A stretch of 37,146 bases of DNA from a virus, in the IMG/VR virus record IMGVR_UViG_3300037584_004615, positions 1 to 37,146 of that record; one strand, given 5' to 3'. The notes beneath the pieces are model-generated. The model made no database searches, was not told the DNA's origin, and saw only the letters and a program-made list of their open reading frames with translations. How positions within the stretch are numbered: the stretch's first letter is position 1; every line of letters begins with the position of its first letter. Position numbers and translations under genes: made by a program. This document shows positions 22,104 through 32,894 of this stretch, piece by piece.

Positions 22104-25100
22104 TTAATATCCACCGCCGCCGGATCCCCCGCCGCCGAAGCTGCCACCTCGATTAACAGGGGGGACAGGTGCTGAACTTGGTGCTTCCTGAGCTTGACGA
22201 GGTTCCCTGGATTTTGCTAATTCTTCTGTTCTACGACGCTCCATTTGTGCAGGTGTCATATTTCTAAACTCCTCAGGGAGATCTCCCTGTTGTGCTTTGG
22301 CTACGTCAAATTGTTCAGGAGATGGCGGTGCCTCGCCAGCAAATGGGTCAATTTGATCCTGTCCAATTGGAGGTGGTGCCATACCTTCAGGCGGTAGATC
22401 ATCCGGAAGCAATGGTATACTTTCTGCGCCTGGTGCTGTTGGGCGGGTATCTAAGTCTGGTATTATTTCGCCTGCGCCGGCTGGTGGTGCGGGCCTCGGC
22501 AGAACTAATCTTCTTTGTTCTAGTTGTTTATTTTCTAAAACTTTTTTATTTCGCTGTCCACGACTTCTAGCATTTGTTTCTTGCTCTTCGGATATGTCTT
22601 CAATTTCCCGATCAAGTTCTGGTCGGAATCCGACATTGACAGACAGTTTTCCTAGTTCAACTAAAGAACAATAATCATAAGGCCAGTTATAGGTATTGCC
22701 AGCGATACCAAGATCATCACTGACAAAGAGTCCCTTAGTGTATTCAGCTTTTCTTCTTTGTAAGAAATCTTTTTGCTCTTGTGGTAAATTATCAGCTATG
22801 ACACCAAACACGCTATCATAAGAGAAAGATCCAGGTCCGCCATTTAATTCTTCTGAAACAAACCTAAAGAATGTGTCAACACCACGCTCCTTGACTTTAA
22901 ATATCATCCATTTTATTTCTGGTATAAAGCCATCTCTAGAACCCAAAGGAGCAACGTCTATAAGATCAACTCTAGGATGTCCATTTCTTGGTATGCCTAA
23001 TTCTAATTCTTTTAGTAAAAGCTCTGGGAACACAGTCTTGTTGCCTACTCCTGAAGATCTTTCACCTGGCATATAGTGATCTATGGCCGATACGCTTGTC
23101 TTCATTGTAGCGGCGATATCTGGCATAATTCCCTGCCATATATCCGCCAAATCTTGTCTGGATAAGGCGACTGTGTGCTCTAAAAGATAGACAATAGGTA
23201 TATTAACGTCTTCTTCTGTTGGCAGTATAGAATCATAATCATCTCCACCAAAGGGATTTATAAACTTAGAAACTTTTGGAAAGTTTGGCGGCAACAAGGA
23301 CGTTAGTTGTTTCTTAAGAGAAGGCGGTAAAGAATATTTTGTAAAATTCTTTCTAAACTCCTTGACTTTTGGACCCAAGGCATCCATATTGCCTTTCAAT
23401 GTCATAACTTTCATTTCTTGAGTTGTAGGCTCTAAATAGTATGGTATGGCTAGCACAGCTTCAGAAATTGTTTTTTCTCCGCTTTCAGCTAATTGTCCTA
23501 GTCTTCTTGCTTTTTCTGGTTGGAAGGTTCCCGGAGCTTGTATGTCTCCTTCAGAGAATCCTACCAACCTAGCTAATGAATCGACCTCTCGCCCAGAGTC
23601 AATAACAAATTTAGGAACCTTTCTAACTACTTCGACTTTTGCAGTACCAGACAAAACAATACCAGTAGCCTCGTTAACTCGTTGAGCACCGGACCCGGTT
23701 GGGTTACCTAAAAGTCTTAACTCAGTTGAATCAACGGAAACATCTGATATAAACATAAACACACCTTCGACAGATGATGATGGCATAACCCCATACTGGT
23801 GCCACATTCCTGTTACCTTCGGATCATGTTCTCCAACATTCACAGATGCGCTAAAGTTATATCCGCCATCCGTTGTTGGAAAATCTAATATTGGGCACTC
23901 CCACTTGGGCATAATCACCCATTTGTTTTGATCTCTTGGAGACACATCGGCTGCATCTGTAGGATAAACATTATCAATAACCACTGAAGAATCTAAATCC
24001 TGTCTATTTTGCCAAGCACGATTAAACCCATAGGCCGGAACACCGTCAAGACTTAATATTTGATCGTTGGCTCCAATAAAAGAGCCCGAGTCAAAATCAT
24101 AGTAGTAGCCATTTTCATTATTGTATTCAACAAACAATTCCTCGCCACTCAATATATCGCTAAGAGTTACTTCGCCAGACTTGCGTGGAACATAGGTTAT
24201 TCTTACAACGCTTGGTCCGTAAAAATATGTTGGAGCGTATGGAGCAAATTCTGCTCGATGGTAAGGCCATTCTCTACCTTGAGGAACACCACCACTTTGT
24301 TGTGTAGTGGCAACTGTAAATAATGGTGCTAATTGCCCGCCCGCAAATGGACCCGCAACAGTTACGCCGGCTCCAGCCTGGTCTGGATCAACAGCAGATC
24401 CAACTATTTCATTGCCATTAAATTTAGCCGTTAAGAGTCTTTGTTTTACGCTTACAACTCCGGTTGAACCATTAACAGACGTTGTTGTTTTGAAATCTCC
24501 ATTAGTATCGGCTAAAACTAGACAGTTTGCAATTGCATTTCCAACAGCAACCTGATCAGCGGCACCTTGACACCCTATGGTGTATTCCGCTGCGCTAACT
24601 TTTGCAGGGGACCCTGGTGCTACAGTCTTAGAAAATTCAAAATTAACTGTAACAGTTGTGCCATCGTTACTTGATCCTGTCATTCCAATAAATTTGCCGT
24701 CCAAAATATTCTCGTCAAACGTATTAATCTCTAGGCTAGCTGTTGCTTGTGCTCCATATTCAACAGTTGCAGGAGTAGTGGCACCTGGGCCAGCAGCGAG
24801 CATTTCATTCCAGTCAAATGATCCAGTCGCAGTCGCAGGACCAAACGCTGCTGGGTTACTATACATCATATGTCTATCGGTCTGTTTCATACCAATTTCC
24901 ATAATGTATGCTTTATCCTTAGATACCGTTACAGTTCTAGCCTCATTTTGCTGAGTTGCTGCGGCACCTGCGGGATTATCTGCTGGTGCTTTAGCAGGTA
25001 TTTCGGCGACAAACTTGGACATAAACCCACCATCTTTTTTCTTTTTAAGGAAAAATCTTGGAACGTTTGCCATAAAGTTTGACATTCCTAGGCGGTACAA

Positions 25101-28100
25101 ATCGTCATCAAATTTAACAAATGATACTGATGATTCCAGCCCGCTGTCGCCCTCGGTAACACTTGTGACTAAAGCACCGGTCGTTGGTACTGAGGCTGTA
25201 ATTTCCTGATATAAAACGGGATTTGAATCGGCTAACACAATTCCTCGTTTATCAGATGAAATGTGCTCCATTGGTTTGAAAATCCCCTCGAATGGAACAA
25301 CATCAGAATAAAACATGCGGTGTGGTGCGCCACGGTTACCGTCTTTGAGTTGGTCACCTTCAACCGCTACGTCTAACTTGAAGAAATCAAAGTTATCAGC
25401 CGCACCCTCTTTTCTTCTTCTGCGCCCACCTGGCAAAGTAATAGCAGTTTCAGAAGCCCCTGACATCTGCAAGTCGCCGGTTGCTAAAGAGAAAAAGACC
25501 GAGGAACTAAGCTGCCCCGCAAGAGGATCTTGTATTGAGGCAGAGGTAAACGCACTCATACCCTTTCGAAGTATAGGATAATGAACAGCCACCCCGGCCT
25601 TAATAGAGTTGTATACAATCCCTGGTGCAAAAAATGGACGGGATATTGTTCTGAAAGAACGTGGGTTCTTATCGTCATTTTCACCTGGAGTTGTGGATGT
25701 TATATCTTTAAAGTTAGGTGCCCCTGGTGTGTAGCCTTCTCCAGAATATTCAATCGCAGGTCCATATGATTGCGAAAATAATCTAGCCAATTCTAAAGTT
25801 CTTAAAACAGGATAAAAACCCTCATAAGGCAAAAGCTTTAACAACGCTTCTGATTTAATCTCAAGATGTCTTGGGTTTTTATTGAATTCAAGATCCTTAG
25901 AGCCTGGTTTCATAAATGACTTTAGGTACTCAACAGCATCACTAGTTGCATACCTAGGCAGAAAATCTCTGTCGGCACTAGTAAAGGTAGAGTTTGAACC
26001 TGTATCATTGGTGGTCCCGGTCACACTTAAAGCACCTGAAACAATAGTTCCAAAACTACCAAGTTCTTTATATGTGGGCATAAGTTCACTGATGCGATAC
26101 TCAGGGATAATTGTAAAATCTTTGCCAAGGTTTCTTAATTCTTGTTGCCAATCTTCGTAGCTATTATACCACGGAAATCTAGCTGGTGCAAGAGTATTTT
26201 TCTTTGGCCCATCAACAAATTTTCTTCTTCGAGCAGCGGTCCAAGCAGGTCTTGTAACTGCCCCCGCAACAGCCATTGGCTCAGCAATAAACTTCGATAA
26301 ACCATTGGCTAAGTCAGTTGTGTATATTTTTTCCGTTGGTACACTATAAACATATTGAGGGGAGTTAATGCTCGAAGTATTAAATCTAATACCGCCAAGT
26401 TCTGAACTACTATTAGCAGCATTACCACTCATCACAATACCATAGTGTGGCATCATAAGTTCGCCCGCTGGCATAGTAGAAGCCATAACGAATAATAGGT
26501 TATTGCCAGGACTTGTTCCACTATAAGAAGATGTTGCTAGGGTACCTGAAAACTCTGAGTAATAGAAAGAATCCAAAGGCCACATAGATCCAGTCCCAGG
26601 GTTTCTGCGATTTTCACCGTCAACATAGGGTGTTGTTTTTACTGGAGGTATGTAACCTTGGTTACCAGAAGTGTTACCTTGGAATATCGGTATTGGGAAC
26701 TGTTCATCCATTTTTACAAAATAATCAAAGGATGAAGAGAAGTTAGTAACTCTTCTTTCCCAAGAGTTGTTAAATCGTTCTATATTCTCATCGTGCAATA
26801 ATCCCGAAAGCTCAGTGATGTTCCTAGCAATTAGCTCTGTCTTTGAGCCTGTTGGAATATCTGATCTCCAGAAACTATTTCTATAGAAGTTTCTTGCTCT
26901 TGTTGCCGACAGATAAGTATAAATTTCTTTTGGATATATTGTCTCTTTATAACTCATTAATTTGATAAGTTCTACGCCATCTACAGATGGGTCAACATTA
27001 TCAACGAACGTGTCCCTAATAACTTCATATGGTCTTTTAAATGCACCAAGCTTAAAGTCTTGCTTGTTACCTAAATCTATATTAAGGCCTCTGTTTGCAA
27101 AACCCTGTAATTCATTTCCGTAGGAATATTTAACAGTCACATCAACAGATTTATCTTCTGTCGATGCAGCAGTGCCACGCCTTGTTTTTATCTGGTGTAA
27201 CACTGGCTTATATCTTGATGTAAGAGGCGGCTCTTTATATTTCTTAGAGATGTGATGTCTTACAATATTACCGCCGCCGCCAGGGAAAGATACTAAAGCA
27301 TTATCGTTATCTGTTACTAGCGACTTAGCAAAGTCTGTAAACACTTTCATCTTTTCAGAGGTCATTAATTTTTTACCACTTTGCTGCTCAACAGACTCTG
27401 CTTTCTTTGTAACATTAGCAGCGTCAATAAGATAAAAGTTTTGTCTGGCATTAAACATACCCTTAGTGGTAAATTGTCCATACCTTGTTTGTGTCCAAGG
27501 TGCCCACAATCCTGCACCATTACGCTCCCAAATGTATGTTATTCCACCAGCAGAGTTACTAAATACACCACTAGCTTGGGAGGCAAAAGATCCAGGATAC
27601 AAGCGATATTTTTCATCGTGAGCTATAGAGGATGTATATAAAGTAATGTCCTCTGGGAATCTAGAGGATGACAAAATAAAGTTGTGATAATTATCACCAA
27701 CGTTCTGCCCAGGATGATCACCAGGTGTACCTTGTGAATGAGACAAGGCCAGGAACCAAGCATAGCGATCGCCAGCAGGTATTGGTCTTGTAACAAAAGC
27801 ATTATCTCTAACAGATCCGGTTGTCATAATCGGTACTAAGGGTGATTGCAAATTACCTGATACAAGTTCAACTCTCAGCGTGGTGTTTCTTTGTGTCTTG
27901 TGAATAGCCACTAACGAAGCTGTGTGTATGGAAAGATCATCGCCATAAACAGCAGGTAAACCGCCAGACGGTATGACAATACCCTCATTAAATACACCCA
28001 GGTCTATAGAATCATATCTGTCTAGTAATGTCACTAACGATGAGGTTTGGAACCCGCCAAAGCCTGTGTGTCTCTTTAGTAAGGTGTTATACCGTTGTCT

Positions 28101-31100
28101 AACTTTTATGTTTCTAAATGGCAGCGCATTATTTGGAGAAAATTGATCAGATGCTCTGTCTCTAAATAACTGTTTAGAATCTTCTTTACTGCCAGGGGCA
28201 GAGAATCTATCAGCTATAATTGTATTGTTTGTTCTAACTCCCGACCTTTGTCTTGGGGCCGTAAACTCAGCCGAGCCAGATAGCCCCTGGGTTCTTCTTG
28301 GAACAGAGGTTAAAAACGCAGTTGGCATTGTACCGGTGGGAAGCGAACTTGTATGATAAGCATCCGGGTTGAATACAAAATCAACATTAGTAGCGGCTCG
28401 ATTGTTCGTATTCAACACCTCATAAAATTTAGTAAAGTTACCTAGAACTCTAACACCACCTACTGGCGATATGGTTCCAGTTGTCGATTGAATGTTGGCA
28501 AGGTTAACTGGACTAGAAGCACCAGTGCCACGCTTGTATTGACCTTTGGGCGTCAATGCTGTTGGTTTATCAAATTCACCGGCACCATCAGCAATTTCTA
28601 GTTTATATGATTCTTTACGAACATTATCTGACTGGTTTAACTGTGCTCCCACAGGAGCGGAACGAGCCTGTTGTCCACCAACATGTGCCAAAGTAAATGG
28701 TGATTGAAGTGCTGTGGGCCTAACATGCAGATTAGAAAAATCAACATTTGTCAGACCTGCATCCTGTAGTTGCTTTTGATAACCTGCGTGTACTGTTGAA
28801 CTAACAGGAGTAAATGGCAAAACCACCTGCCCCTTAACATCTCTCTCGTCAACAGACGCACTTAGTTCTCTTTGCCTTTTTACGTTCGGAACAATAACGT
28901 CCTTAACATCCTGATCTAACGTAAGTCCACCAAATTTTACTTTTGCGTTTGCTACTTCAGTTTTTGATTCTTTAACATTGCCGATACCTTGGTTTGTCGG
29001 GAGATTCTCTTGAGGTAAGAAAGCCCCTATCGAAACTAATCGATTCGGTGCATAATAAGATTGTGCTTGTTTAAATATTGCTCTTCTGGACGCTTGAACC
29101 CCGGCGTCGGATTGACGAATAGTAACAGTGTCTCTTTCAGCACGAGTCATCCACCACCAGCGGTTTTGGTTTTCTGGAGGGGGTGATTCTGGTAATGGTG
29201 CTCTTTTCTTTTTGTATGGTATTGGATCAATAAACCCAGAACCTTGCGGCGAGGACACAACCAATCCTTTTGGTACCGCAACGTTGGCGGGAGGATTAGT
29301 TGGTCGTCCAGAGTTAATTTGCGCTTGTTCTGGTCTCTCTGGTGCATCTGCATCGTGAATTTGTAATCCGGCCGGCTCAGGAGTTGAAATAACATTTGCT
29401 TCATCGCCACCAGCGACTGATTGACGAGTTGATTTTTTACGATTACCCATAAATGTGTAATTAAATTTAGCTCGTTCCAACAGGTGACTTTCAACTATGT
29501 TTCTAACCCCAGGCGCAACTTTTGCCGAGGCAGGGAAAAGTTGTTCTAGCATCTGCCCAAGCGCAGCATCTAACCACTTGTAGTAATCAATATATTTCTG
29601 TAGATCTGGAATGTTGCCAACTTTTGAAAAGAATATCTGTCTAAGTTTCTCCATAGACTTATAGTTTGGCCTGTACCTGTTTACTGGGTCACCTATTAGG
29701 TTGTTTAACTCTTCTACCGAGGCAAACAAGTGAAGCATTCTTTCTGAAACGCTCCTGTACATACTCTTCTCTACAGCATAGAAAAGTCTCTCTGGTCTTA
29801 TCATTGGTGCATATGCTTGATCGTCCAGGTTTTTTACTTGCACCATATCGCTACTAATAGCATATTCTGGCAGTTCAAGCCTATCAGTATAAAGAAGTTC
29901 TTTTCTAATTGGCTTCCCAGAGGCTGGGAAGAAATCACCCCTACCTGTATGTTGTCTAGAGTTTATATGTTGTGGTGATTCATGAAATAAATCACCAGCG
30001 CTGCCAGAGTTCAAAGACCCTGATGAAAAATCGTTTACATTAAATCGACCCGAAGCGTCACTTCCTGTTACATCTGCAAAATCCCAATGCACTGCTAAGG
30101 TGTCTGCTTGTGGTACATATATTCCAGGGTTCTTACTTTGGAAAGTGTAGGCCTGTCTAGTTGGGTTAAGCGTCCCGTAACTATCAACACTTCTAGCATG
30201 CATATCAATAGCACCTGTAGGAAGGACATCTGTCCAGTACCTGAAACTAGATGCTCGTACATCACTAGCAGTTAATACAGTGCCAGTAAAGTTAGTTCTG
30301 TGTGCTCCAATATAATATCTTTTAGCTGCCGAAATGATATCTGAACCAGACTTGTATGTTAGCGATCCGGTCTTAAAATAACTCTCTTGTCTTATACCCG
30401 AGTCGTAATTAACAGCGTAAAAGTCTATGTCATACCCATCGTGGACATTTGCATTGGCCCCTGAGTTTTGTGCAAAAGGAAATCTTTTTGGGTGAACCGA
30501 TAATGCGAAGTTCCATTTTTGATTGTCATATACGTTTCGGAATACAGGCGAAACTATTAATTCATTGTTGTGCCTATCAACAACTTTAAATAATACGTCC
30601 TTAACCTTGTAGTTGGGTGATATCACCTCAGCCATTTGTGACGCAGATTTAATTGCAACCACATGTAAGCCAGCATCAGCCTGGGCTCCAAGGAAGGTTG
30701 TATCTGTAGACGAAGACAAAAGCTTATGCTCACCCTGAGGCGTGTGCCAACCAAATAGTGATGAAGTTATGACTTGATTAGGTGTATAAGAGAGTGTATC
30801 AATTTCTTTTTTGTTCGGGAACACAAACTCACACTGCGCAGTAAAGCCAAATTCTATCAAACTTAGACTTCCACTACTACCACTTATGATACCATATGAT
30901 TCTGGTAAATCAGAATTGGGATATTGATAAATGGTTGCCTCTGAGGAGTCCCTATCTACTAGCCCTGTAAAATCTGCGTACTTCTTATTACTTGTATCGA
31001 CTCTATAGTTGTTATCAAGTTTGTATATCGAATTATCAGAATAAACATTTACTTTTACTATTTCTTCATCAACTCCAAAACAACGAACCAAGTTTCTAAT

Positions 31101-32894
31101 TGATTTCTCGTTACCTTTGGATTTTAAGATATGATTAAGATTGTTGTATATGTTTTTATATATTGTATTCTTTATTGATGCAAGGTCATGTTCAAAATTT
31201 ATGTCCTCATCTCTTTTCAAGAATTGAGATAGAATATCAGCGTTCTGAAATAGTTCAGGGGCTTCTACGCCCATTTGCTCGACTAGACGATCATTATGGG
31301 GGAATTCAAATATACTCCCTGTGGCACTGCCGCTAATATAATCCATTGATTTTATCTTAGTAAGATAAGAAATCTGTGAATACAAAGTGTCAAAATAGGT
31401 TGATATTATCTGCGTTGAATTTCTTAATTCTGATCCAACTTGAGAATCTTCTTCAACTATCCAATCAGGGAAGGTGTTTAATATAAAAGAAGAGTTTTTT
31501 AAGTCGTGATATTCACCGATTTCTTTTAACTCGTTCTTTCTAACTGTCAGGGCCGAGGCCGATGGAATAACTATTGGATCCTCTGGTTCTGTTCTTCCTG
31601 ATACTGATTGAGTTAAAGCCTGAAGTGTTATAGCAGACCCTGTATCCCTAGCTCCAGCGGCATATCCAGTCCAAGCTCCGTTTGATAATCTACCTGAATA
31701 ATCAAGAACCACATTATCAACACTACTGGTTCCAAAAACTCCCTCATTGAACTTATAATAAACTCCAAGTCCGACGTTAGCATCTTGAGTATTTGTGCCT
31801 CCATTAACGTGAGTAAACCAGTTTCTCCCTATATCCTCGCCATTTCTTGCTGCCTTCCAAAACCTGAACTCGTCTATAGAACCAGATAGCTTGCCTCGTC
31901 CTTCCATTGAGTTGGTGTCAGATACGCCAGACGGCGCAACACGAAGAGCGCCAATATTACCTATCAGTGTGCCAGTAACAAGACTAATCTGACCGGCCTG
32001 ATGCCCTGTTGGCGAAATTCCGGTCTCGTGGCAAACTCCATTAATGTAAAAGTCAATAGTTGGCGAACTTTCAGATGTGTTAAACACAAATGCAAAGTGA
32101 TTAAAACCACTGCCTGTAATATAGTTGCCAACTCCACCAGTAGTTGGTATTGATTGTGTTACATAGCCTTTTGTTCCCGAGAGCATCGTAACTAAAAAAC
32201 GATCCTCTAGACTCTTAGAGAGTTCAATTCTTAGATTACCATAGCATCCATTTGTTTCGGACTGATCTGATGACCCAGTAGGAACACCGTTCCATAAATC
32301 AAATATGACCTGCCTTGGTGACTGAGCAGTTGATACAGTGCCACCACCTGGTATATCTGATTTAGAAAGAAAGAATTCAACGGTTGATCCACTTGGTCCA
32401 CCAAACTCTAAATTGTTCTGTCTGAAGTTAGAAGAAAATAAAGTGCCCGAATGTGGACCACCCTTGATCTGTATATATTCTGTTTTTGGCGATGAGAAAT
32501 AGTGGGAACTATGAGATACGGCCGTACCATAATTTGTCCCAATGCTAACAAAACCTGTTGATTTAGGATATCTCTCGTTGAAAATGTATTTCTCTAGAGG
32601 GTTAAGTTCGTTATAGAATTTTTCTTTTTCAAAAGCAGACCCATCATAGGGATAGTTTTGTAAGATATAGTCAAAAGCATTTTCATAGTATTTTTCTGCC
32701 GAGCCATATTTTGCAAACTCATCAGGATTACCGTAATCTAGAGGTGCTGTAAACTCTTTTTGTCTTTTTAAGCTTTCGCTTAAATGTTGGGACGACTCCA
32801 TACCGCCGCTCAAAGCTGCTACTGCACTACTCTTGAGGTACTTGCCTACAGAGTTTGCCTGCTTATTATTTTCAAATAACTTTTTTATGCTCAT
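22104..32894 (-). CDS. Giant 3596-aa virion protein with N-terminal LamG domain
   Basis: At 10.8 kb this gene fills 29% of the window. Its ATG overlaps the upstream stop as ATGA. Residues 1-130 are hydrophilic and helical. About 140-412 form a LamG/concanavalin-like domain (STVEFFLSKSD, HFAFVFNTSES, IDFYINGVCHETG, KLSGSIDEFRFWKAARNG, LGVYYKFNEG). Then comes a helical block (NTIYKNIYNNLNHILKSKGN, SIRNLVRCFGVDEEIVKVNV). The long middle is beta-rich and Ser/Thr/Gly-rich. From about residue 3470 the chain turns Pro/Gln/Glu-rich and ends in GGSFGGGGSGGGGY. Position right after the gp25- and gp6-like genes suggests that it replaces one or more wedge or hub proteins of T4 such as gp7 or gp10; I could not align it with either. 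No tape-measure heptads or lysozyme motif seen. Confidence 0.8.
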   Translation of the reverse strand: MSIKKLFENNKQANSVGKYLKSSAVAALSGGMESSQHLSESLKRQKEFTAPLDYGNPDEFAKYGSAEKYYENAFDYILQNYPYDGSAFEKEKFYNELNPLEKYIFNERYPKSTGFVSIGTNYGTAVSHSSHYFSSPKTEYIQIKGGPHSGTLFSSNFRQNNLEFGGPSGSTVEFFLSKSDIPGGGTVSTAQSPRQVIFDLWNGVPTGSSDQSETNGCYGNLRIELSKSLEDRFLVTMLSGTKGYVTQSIPTTGGVGNYITGSGFNHFAFVFNTSESSPTIDFYINGVCHETGISPTGHQAGQISLVTGTLIGNIGALRVAPSGVSDTNSMEGRGKLSGSIDEFRFWKAARNGEDIGRNWFTHVNGGTNTQDANVGLGVYYKFNEGVFGTSSVDNVVLDYSGRLSNGAWTGYAAGARDTGSAITLQALTQSVSGRTEPEDPIVIPSASALTVRKNELKEIGEYHDLKNSSFILNTFPDWIVEEDSQVGSELRNSTQIISTYFDTLYSQISYLTKIKSMDYISGSATGSIFEFPHNDRLVEQMGVEAPELFQNADILSQFLKRDEDINFEHDLASIKNTIYKNIYNNLNHILKSKGNEKSIRNLVRCFGVDEEIVKVNVYSDNSIYKLDNNYRVDTSNKKYADFTGLVDRDSSEATIYQYPNSDLPESYGIISGSSGSLSLIEFGFTAQCEFVFPNKKEIDTLSYTPNQVITSSLFGWHTPQGEHKLLSSSTDTTFLGAQADAGLHVVAIKSASQMAEVISPNYKVKDVLFKVVDRHNNELIVSPVFRNVYDNQKWNFALSVHPKRFPFAQNSGANANVHDGYDIDFYAVNYDSGIRQESYFKTGSLTYKSGSDIISAAKRYYIGAHRTNFTGTVLTASDVRASSFRYWTDVLPTGAIDMHARSVDSYGTLNPTRQAYTFQSKNPGIYVPQADTLAVHWDFADVTGSDASGRFNVNDFSSGSLNSGSAGDLFHESPQHINSRQHTGRGDFFPASGKPIRKELLYTDRLELPEYAISSDMVQVKNLDDQAYAPMIRPERLFYAVEKSMYRSVSERMLHLFASVEELNNLIGDPVNRYRPNYKSMEKLRQIFFSKVGNIPDLQKYIDYYKWLDAALGQMLEQLFPASAKVAPGVRNIVESHLLERAKFNYTFMGNRKKSTRQSVAGGDEANVISTPEPAGLQIHDADAPERPEQAQINSGRPTNPPANVAVPKGLVVSSPQGSGFIDPIPYKKKRAPLPESPPPENQNRWWWMTRAERDTVTIRQSDAGVQASRRAIFKQAQSYYAPNRLVSIGAFLPQENLPTNQGIGNVKESKTEVANAKVKFGGLTLDQDVKDVIVPNVKRQRELSASVDERDVKGQVVLPFTPVSSTVHAGYQKQLQDAGLTNVDFSNLHVRPTALQSPFTLAHVGGQQARSAPVGAQLNQSDNVRKESYKLEIADGAGEFDKPTALTPKGQYKRGTGASSPVNLANIQSTTGTISPVGGVRVLGNFTKFYEVLNTNNRAATNVDFVFNPDAYHTSSLPTGTMPTAFLTSVPRRTQGLSGSAEFTAPRQRSGVRTNNTIIADRFSAPGSKEDSKQLFRDRASDQFSPNNALPFRNIKVRQRYNTLLKRHTGFGGFQTSSLVTLLDRYDSIDLGVFNEGIVIPSGGLPAVYGDDLSIHTASLVAIHKTQRNTTLRVELVSGNLQSPLVPIMTTGSVRDNAFVTRPIPAGDRYAWFLALSHSQGTPGDHPGQNVGDNYHNFILSSSRFPEDITLYTSSIAHDEKYRLYPGSFASQASGVFSNSAGGITYIWERNGAGLWAPWTQTRYGQFTTKGMFNARQNFYLIDAANVTKKAESVEQQSGKKLMTSEKMKVFTDFAKSLVTDNDNALVSFPGGGGNIVRHHISKKYKEPPLTSRYKPVLHQIKTRRGTAASTEDKSVDVTVKYSYGNELQGFANRGLNIDLGNKQDFKLGAFKRPYEVIRDTFVDNVDPSVDGVELIKLMSYKETIYPKEIYTYLSATRARNFYRNSFWRSDIPTGSKTELIARNITELSGLLHDENIERFNNSWERRVTNFSSSFDYFVKMDEQFPIPIFQGNTSGNQGYIPPVKTTPYVDGENRRNPGTGSMWPLDSFYYSEFSGTLATSSYSGTSPGNNLLFVMASTMPAGELMMPHYGIVMSGNAANSSSELGGIRFNTSSINSPQYVYSVPTEKIYTTDLANGLSKFIAEPMAVAGAVTRPAWTAARRRKFVDGPKKNTLAPARFPWYNSYEDWQQELRNLGKDFTIIPEYRISELMPTYKELGSFGTIVSGALSVTGTTNDTGSNSTFTSADRDFLPRYATSDAVEYLKSFMKPGSKDLEFNKNPRHLEIKSEALLKLLPYEGFYPVLRTLELARLFSQSYGPAIEYSGEGYTPGAPNFKDITSTTPGENDDKNPRSFRTISRPFFAPGIVYNSIKAGVAVHYPILRKGMSAFTSASIQDPLAGQLSSSVFFSLATGDLQMSGASETAITLPGGRRRRKEGAADNFDFFKLDVAVEGDQLKDGNRGAPHRMFYSDVVPFEGIFKPMEHISSDKRGIVLADSNPVLYQEITASVPTTGALVTSVTEGDSGLESSVSFVKFDDDLYRLGMSNFMANVPRFFLKKKKDGGFMSKFVAEIPAKAPADNPAGAAATQQNEARTVTVSKDKAYIMEIGMKQTDRHMMYSNPAAFGPATATGSFDWNEMLAAGPGATTPATVEYGAQATASLEINTFDENILDGKFIGMTGSSNDGTTVTVNFEFSKTVAPGSPAKVSAAEYTIGCQGAADQVAVGNAIANCLVLADTNGDFKTTTSVNGSTGVVSVKQRLLTAKFNGNEIVGSAVDPDQAGAGVTVAGPFAGGQLAPLFTVATTQQSGGVPQGREWPYHRAEFAPYAPTYFYGPSVVRITYVPRKSGEVTLSDILSGEELFVEYNNENGYYYDFDSGSFIGANDQILSLDGVPAYGFNRAWQNRQDLDSSVVIDNVYPTDAADVSPRDQNKWVIMPKWECPILDFPTTDGGYNFSASVNVGEHDPKVTGMWHQYGVMPSSSVEGVFMFISDVSVDSTELRLLGNPTGSGAQRVNEATGIVLSGTAKVEVVRKVPKFVIDSGREVDSLARLVGFSEGDIQAPGTFQPEKARRLGQLAESGEKTISEAVLAIPYYLEPTTQEMKVMTLKGNMDALGPKVKEFRKNFTKYSLPPSLKKQLTSLLPPNFPKVSKFINPFGGDDYDSILPTEEDVNIPIVYLLEHTVALSRQDLADIWQGIMPDIAATMKTSVSAIDHYMPGERSSGVGNKTVFPELLLKELELGIPRNGHPRVDLIDVAPLGSRDGFIPEIKWMIFKVKERGVDTFFRFVSEELNGGPGSFSYDSVFGVIADNLPQEQKDFLQRRKAEYTKGLFVSDDLGIAGNTYNWPYDYCSLVELGKLSVNVGFRPELDREIEDISEEQETNARSRGQRNKKVLENKQLEQRRLVLPRPAPPAGAGEIIPDLDTRPTAPGAESIPLLPDDLPPEGMAPPPIGQDQIDPFAGEAPPSPEQFDVAKAQQGDLPEEFRNMTPAQMERRRTEELAKSREPRQAQEAPSSAPVPPVNRGGSFGGGGSGGGGY

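Noticed and set aside
22292-22570. Plus-strand open frames, for example within the 3' part of the giant gene and at 15154..15453
   Set aside because: They lie opposite well-supported coding regions, lack ribosome-binding sites, and read like reverse-complement noise.
22104-32894. Giant protein as a tail tape measure
   Set aside because: Composition is beta-rich with LamG and Gly/Pro-rich ends, without long heptad helices, and it lies after the gp6-like gene, not between tube and baseplate genes.
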